In this document: positions 5,355-8,079 of the stretch, one piece after another | Numbering within the stretch: position 1 is the stretch's first letter | Layout: each line of letters opens with the position of its first letter | The notes under the pieces: generated by a model | Seen by the model: only the letters and a program-made list of their open reading frames with translations | Databases searched by the model: none | What the model was told of the DNA's origin: nothing | Made by a program: the position numbers and the translations under genes | DNA from: JBEKEX01 sp050013615 | Lineage (GTDB): Bacteria; Chloroflexota; Anaerolineae; Anaerolineales; Anaerolineaceae | Assembly: GCA_050013615.1 (NCBI GenBank) | Contig: JBEKEX010000120.1 | Location: 1-8,079 of the forward strand | Direction of reading: 5' to 3' | Length of the DNA: 8,079 bases

Positions 5355-6947
5355 ATGACAGCGGATCGAACACGGGCGTCTCTGGAGTTATTATTCGATA
5401 TCGGCCGCGAATTGGCCTCTTCTCTGGATTTGCGAACAGTGCTAGACAGGGTCATTGCCCTGTCCATCGATAATGTTGGCGCGGAGCGCGGCAGCCTGAT
5501 CGTATTGGATGAGAATCGCGACCCGGTGACCGCTTCGGTCGTCCACAGCGGCAAATCCTCACGTCTGAACAATATCAAACAACCGAACGATCTATTGGAA
5601 CATGGCCTGGCAGGCTGGGTGATCAATTCCGGCCAGTCGGTATTGATTGAAGACACCAGCAAGGACGAGCGTTGGTTGCAACGGCCGGATGATGCTGTCG
5701 AACGCACCGGACCCAAATCAGCCATTTGCGTGCCATTGGTGACTCGTGAGCGTATGGTGGGCGTGTTGACCATGGTCTACCCGACGCCCGATCATTTCAA
5801 CAAAGATAGCCTGGCGCTACTGCAGGCAATTGCCGATCTGGCAGCGATTGCAGTCCAAAATGCGCTTCTCTTCGATTCGCTTCAAGCGGCTCACCAACGT
5901 TACTATGAGTTGTTCGAAGATAGTATTTACCCCATTCTGATTACCGATTGGGACGGGAATATCCTGGAAGCTAACCGTATGGCGGCACAGGCCAGTGCTT
6001 CCAAGATGGAAGAGCTGATCGACCGTCCTGTTTGGGGCTTCCAGGGAATCGCCAAAGAAGCTTTTGATGAGAACTACAAGCAATTGAAGGAAGATAAAAC
6101 AATCGAATATAGCTCGACCTTCTTGCGGCAAGATGGCACCACTTTCCCGGCCGAGATTTATATCCGCAAGATCAGATTCGAGGGGGCCGATTCACTGCAA
6201 TGGATCATCCGGGATATTACCGAACGGAAAGAGCTCGATTCGCTGCGCGAGGATCTGGCCGCCATGATCTACCACGACCTGCGCTCTCCGCTTTCGAATA
6301 TAATCTCCAGCCTCGATATCTTGGGCACGATGCTGCCTATCGAAACGTCCCCCTCCATTCGGGCGGTCTTTCAGATCACGAACCGCTCGGCAGACCGCAT
6401 GCAGCGGTTGATCAGTTCGCTGCTGGACATCAATCGCCTGGAGACCGGCCAACCGATCGCAAACCGTAAAACCGTGAGCATTCTTGAGCTGGCGCAAGAG
6501 GCACGCGAGGTCGTGTTGCCTACGCTGGAGAGCAAACAGCAGGTCATCGCCACCCGTTTCCCTGAAGAACTGCCGCCTGTGTACGTAGATGCTGATATGA
6601 TCCGACGGGTGTTGATCAATTTGTTGGAGAATGCCATCAAGTTCACCCCTATGAAGGGCAGTATCGAACTTGGCGGACGCGAAGAAGGTAAATGGATCTA
6701 TTTGTGGGTGGCCGACAATGGCCCGGGGATTGCCCCGGAGGCACAGGAAAAGATCTTCGAGAAGTTCACTCGTTTGAAAACCGAGAATGCGCCCAAAGGG
6801 GTGGGGTTGGGCCTGGCTTTTTGCAAGCTGGCAGTGAACGCACATGGTGGTAGAATTTGGGTCGAGAGTCAGCTTGGCTCCGGCAGCCGTTTCTATGTCA
6901 CGCTTCCGGTGAAAGAGTCCGGCCAGCTTGTACTTAATTCAGCTTAA
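5355..6947 (+). CDS. Soluble GAF-PAS sensor histidine kinase
   Basis: A 530-residue protein with no membrane segment, so it senses a cytoplasmic signal. Order of domains: GAF at about 8-172 (ELLFDIGRELASSLDL, ending in QAIADLAAIAVQNA), PAS at about 180-290 (YYELFEDSIYPILITDWDG, ending in WIIRDITERK), a HisKA dimerisation domain at about 297-365 with the H-box YHDLRSPL (phosphorylated H307), and a HATPase_c domain at about 410-520. The ATP-site boxes are complete: N box NLLENAIKFTP (N426), G1 DNGPGI (454-459), F box FEKFTR and G2 GVGLGLAF (482-489). It should therefore be an active kinase. No receiver domain is fused and no response regulator is seen in the window, so its partner is unknown. 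Start ATG 5355 follows a good ribosome-binding site. It is followed after 9 nt by the MBL-fold gene. Confidence 0.93.
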   Translation: MTADRTRASLELLFDIGRELASSLDLRTVLDRVIALSIDNVGAERGSLIVLDENRDPVTASVVHSGKSSRLNNIKQPNDLLEHGLAGWVINSGQSVLIEDTSKDERWLQRPDDAVERTGPKSAICVPLVTRERMVGVLTMVYPTPDHFNKDSLALLQAIADLAAIAVQNALLFDSLQAAHQRYYELFEDSIYPILITDWDGNILEANRMAAQASASKMEELIDRPVWGFQGIAKEAFDENYKQLKEDKTIEYSSTFLRQDGTTFPAEIYIRKIRFEGADSLQWIIRDITERKELDSLREDLAAMIYHDLRSPLSNIISSLDILGTMLPIETSPSIRAVFQITNRSADRMQRLISSLLDINRLETGQPIANRKTVSILELAQEAREVVLPTLESKQQVIATRFPEELPPVYVDADMIRRVLINLLENAIKFTPMKGSIELGGREEGKWIYLWVADNGPGIAPEAQEKIFEKFTRLKTENAPKGVGLGLAFCKLAVNAHGGRIWVESQLGSGSRFYVTLPVKESGQLVLNSA

Positions 6948-6950
6948 GGA
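6945..6950 (+). promoter_or_regulatory. Ribosome-binding site overlapping the kinase stop codon
   Basis: TAAGGA: the kinase stop TAA (6945-6947) is part of the ribosome-binding site AAGGA, which lies 6 nt before the ATG at 6957. This supports that start and implies translational coupling of the kinase and the MBL-fold protein. Confidence 0.7.
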
Positions 6951-6956
6951 TATCCA

Positions 6957-7814
6957 ATGCAAGAAATTGCACCACATGTTTTTATCGAGACCGCTTATGC
7001 CGGAGTAACCTTAGGAGCGATCAGTTGGAATCATGGGTTGGTATTGATCGATGCCCCGTTCCGTCCGGATGACGTGCGTTCCTGGCGGGCGGCATTGCTG
7101 AACCTTGGCAGCGGCGTGGATCGTTTGTTGATCAACCTCGACGCGCAACTGGACCGCACACTGGGTGCTCGTGCCATGGAGTGCACGGTGGTCGGACATG
7201 AGAAGATGGCCCAGGTCTTTCACAACCGGCCGCTTACCTTTAAATCACAATCTCCCGAGACGGGAGCTGAGTGGGAGTTGTACGAGAATATCGGCAACAC
7301 CCGCTGGGCACCTCCGGAGATCACTTTCACCGAGAATTTACAACTCCATTGGGACGATCAACCGCTTTTAGTCGAGCATCATCCCGGCCCGGCTGCAGGT
7401 GCCCTGTGGGCCATTTTACCCGAACAGGCCGTGATCTTCTTGGGCGATGCTGTGGTCATCAACCAACCGCCCTTCCTGGCCAGCTCCGACCTGCCCGCCT
7501 GGCAGGAATCACTCCAACTCTTGCTCAGCAGCCGCTTCCGCAACTTTACCCTGGTCAGCGGCCGGGGTGGTCTGGTGCCTGCAGAACAGGTGCATGCACA
7601 GATCCGTTACCTGACCCGGGTGCAGACGGCGCTTCAAACCCTTGCCGACCGGAATGCTTCACCGGAGGAGACCAAATCACTGGTTTCGGACCTCATGCGT
7701 GGGTTGAAAACGACACCTGAACGTGACACCTATTATCGCCAGCGTCTGACCTGGGGGTTGTATCAGTATTATTTACGCCACTACGGTCATGTGATCGGCG
7801 AAGTCTCCGATTGA
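6957..7814 (+). CDS. Metallo-beta-lactamase-fold protein with a degenerate metal site
   Basis: A 285-residue protein with the MBL layout: a first strand pair with GLVLIDAP (27-34), the segment LLINLDAQLDRTLGA (57-71), VVGHEKM (78-84), HHPGPAAGAL (141-150), IFLGDAVV (160-167) and LVSGRGG (199-205). Each lines up with a canonical MBL motif, yet the metal ligands are mostly replaced. HxHxDH reads D62-x-Q64-x-D66-R67. The PGH histidine is P145, and the histidine of the terminal GHG is R203. Only the aspartates D66 and D164 remain. The hydrolase is therefore probably inactive or works without the normal dinuclear zinc. Residues about 210-285 form a helical C-terminal extension. It is probably co-translated with the kinase, so a binding or signalling role is possible but unproven. 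The frame is intact, so it does not look like a pseudogene. Confidence 0.8.
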   Translation: MQEIAPHVFIETAYAGVTLGAISWNHGLVLIDAPFRPDDVRSWRAALLNLGSGVDRLLINLDAQLDRTLGARAMECTVVGHEKMAQVFHNRPLTFKSQSPETGAEWELYENIGNTRWAPPEITFTENLQLHWDDQPLLVEHHPGPAAGALWAILPEQAVIFLGDAVVINQPPFLASSDLPAWQESLQLLLSSRFRNFTLVSGRGGLVPAEQVHAQIRYLTRVQTALQTLADRNASPEETKSLVSDLMRGLKTTPERDTYYRQRLTWGLYQYYLRHYGHVIGEVSD

Positions 7815-7855
7815 GACCCTTTCAGTCTGATAACTTCTCGATACAGGAAGCCCCT

Positions 7856-8079
7856 ATGTCATCCATGAACGATTTTGCGCCTCTCCTTGAAGTCACACGC
7901 GGACGGATCGTTGAGTCGATCCATTTTGGGGCCCTGGCGGTCGTGGATACTTCCGGAAAATTGGTTGCTTCTTGCGGCAACCCGGAGGCCGTCACGTTCT
8001 TGCGCTCATCAGCCAAGCCTTTTCAGGCGTTACCCTTTGTGGAACGCGGTGGTGTGGAGACATTTGGCCTCGCGGAAAA
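7856..8079 (+). CDS. L-asparaginase II family protein, N-terminal part (runs off the window)
   Basis: The first 74 codons plus two bases are present; the 3' end is outside the window. The sequence opens with LEVTRGRIVESIHFGALAVVD, typical of the Asparaginase_II family (COG4448 type), which converts L-asparagine to aspartate and ammonia and is unrelated to the E. coli AnsA/AnsB enzymes. The segment FLRSSAKPFQALP (48-60) contains S51-x-x-K54, which fits the catalytic Ser-Lys pair described for the Rhizobium etli enzyme of this family. Start ATG 7856 has AGGAAG at 7845-7850, 5 nt upstream. An alternative in-frame ATG is at 7865. It lies 41 nt after the MBL-fold gene with no clear terminator between, so it may belong to the same operon. 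Confidence 0.85.
   Translation, partial: MSSMNDFAPLLEVTRGRIVESIHFGALAVVDTSGKLVASCGNPEAVTFLRSSAKPFQALPFVERGGVETFGLAE

Noticed and set aside
6192..6845. A 217-codon open frame on the minus strand, antisense to the histidine kinase
   Set aside because: It lies wholly inside a confidently identified kinase, shows no recognisable domain and has no promoter or ribosome-binding site that I can see. It is most likely an effect of codon bias in the kinase gene.
7271..7720. A 149-codon plus-strand open frame inside the MBL-fold gene
   Set aside because: It is in a different frame from the real gene, is rich in Arg, Pro and Gly as expected of an out-of-frame translation, and has no initiation signal.
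6957..7814. Treating the MBL-fold gene as a pseudogene
   Set aside because: The frame is intact over 285 codons, it has a good ribosome-binding site and the scaffold motifs are kept. Only the metal ligands are changed.
1..8079. CRISPR arrays, tRNA or rRNA genes, insertion sequences, attachment sites or phage modules
   Set aside because: I searched by eye for regularly spaced repeats, tRNA-like cloverleaf ends, terminal inverted repeats and transposase or integrase motifs and saw none.

Overview
The window is an ordinary-looking bacterial chromosome segment, densely packed, with every confident gene on the + strand. I see no rRNA, tRNA, CRISPR array, transposase or phage gene. The gene styles suggest a member of the Chloroflexota, perhaps an Anaerolineae-type environmental genome. 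The clues are a large multi-membrane protein with a tetratricopeptide-like tail, a MiaB with unusual motif spellings, a soluble GAF-PAS histidine kinase and an Asparaginase_II-family enzyme. That placement is by recollection of family style, not by comparison, and is only moderately secure.

Layout. Positions 1-163 look like an AT-rich divergent control region. There is a possible minus-strand gene start at 38, an 11-bp-period direct repeat (88-108) and an extended -10 promoter (128-136) for the first gene. Positions 164-2272 encode a 702-residue membrane protein resembling GT-C glycosyltransferases. A short gap holds a 15-bp palindrome and an extended -10 box lying 7 nt before the next ATG, which implies a leaderless mRNA. 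Positions 2341-3654 encode MiaB, the tRNA methylthiotransferase, and its stop overlaps the start of a membrane-anchored M23 peptidase (3651-4370). The 128-bp gap that follows is unusually rich in signals: a TATAAT box, a 13-bp palindrome over the predicted transcription start, a 9-bp hairpin followed by a T-rich tract, and a second 7-bp pairing that interleaves with the hairpin to give a pseudoknot topology. It precedes an AAC(3)-family N-acetyltransferase (4499-5323). A second apparent operon starts from another extended -10 box. It carries a GAF-PAS histidine kinase (5355-6947), a metallo-beta-lactamase-fold protein that has lost almost all metal-binding histidines (6957-7814), and the first 74 codons of an Asparaginase_II-family protein (from 7856, running off the end).

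How the genes might work together. MiaB and the M23 peptidase are translationally coupled but have no obvious common pathway. The kinase and the degenerate MBL-fold protein are separated by 9 nt, with the ribosome-binding site of the second overlapping the stop codon of the first, so they are probably made together. A signalling or ligand-binding role for the degenerate protein is one possible reading. The points most worth following are the structured leader of the acetyltransferase gene, the kinase plus pseudo-MBL pair, and the recurring TGN-TATAAT promoters with leaderless geometry.
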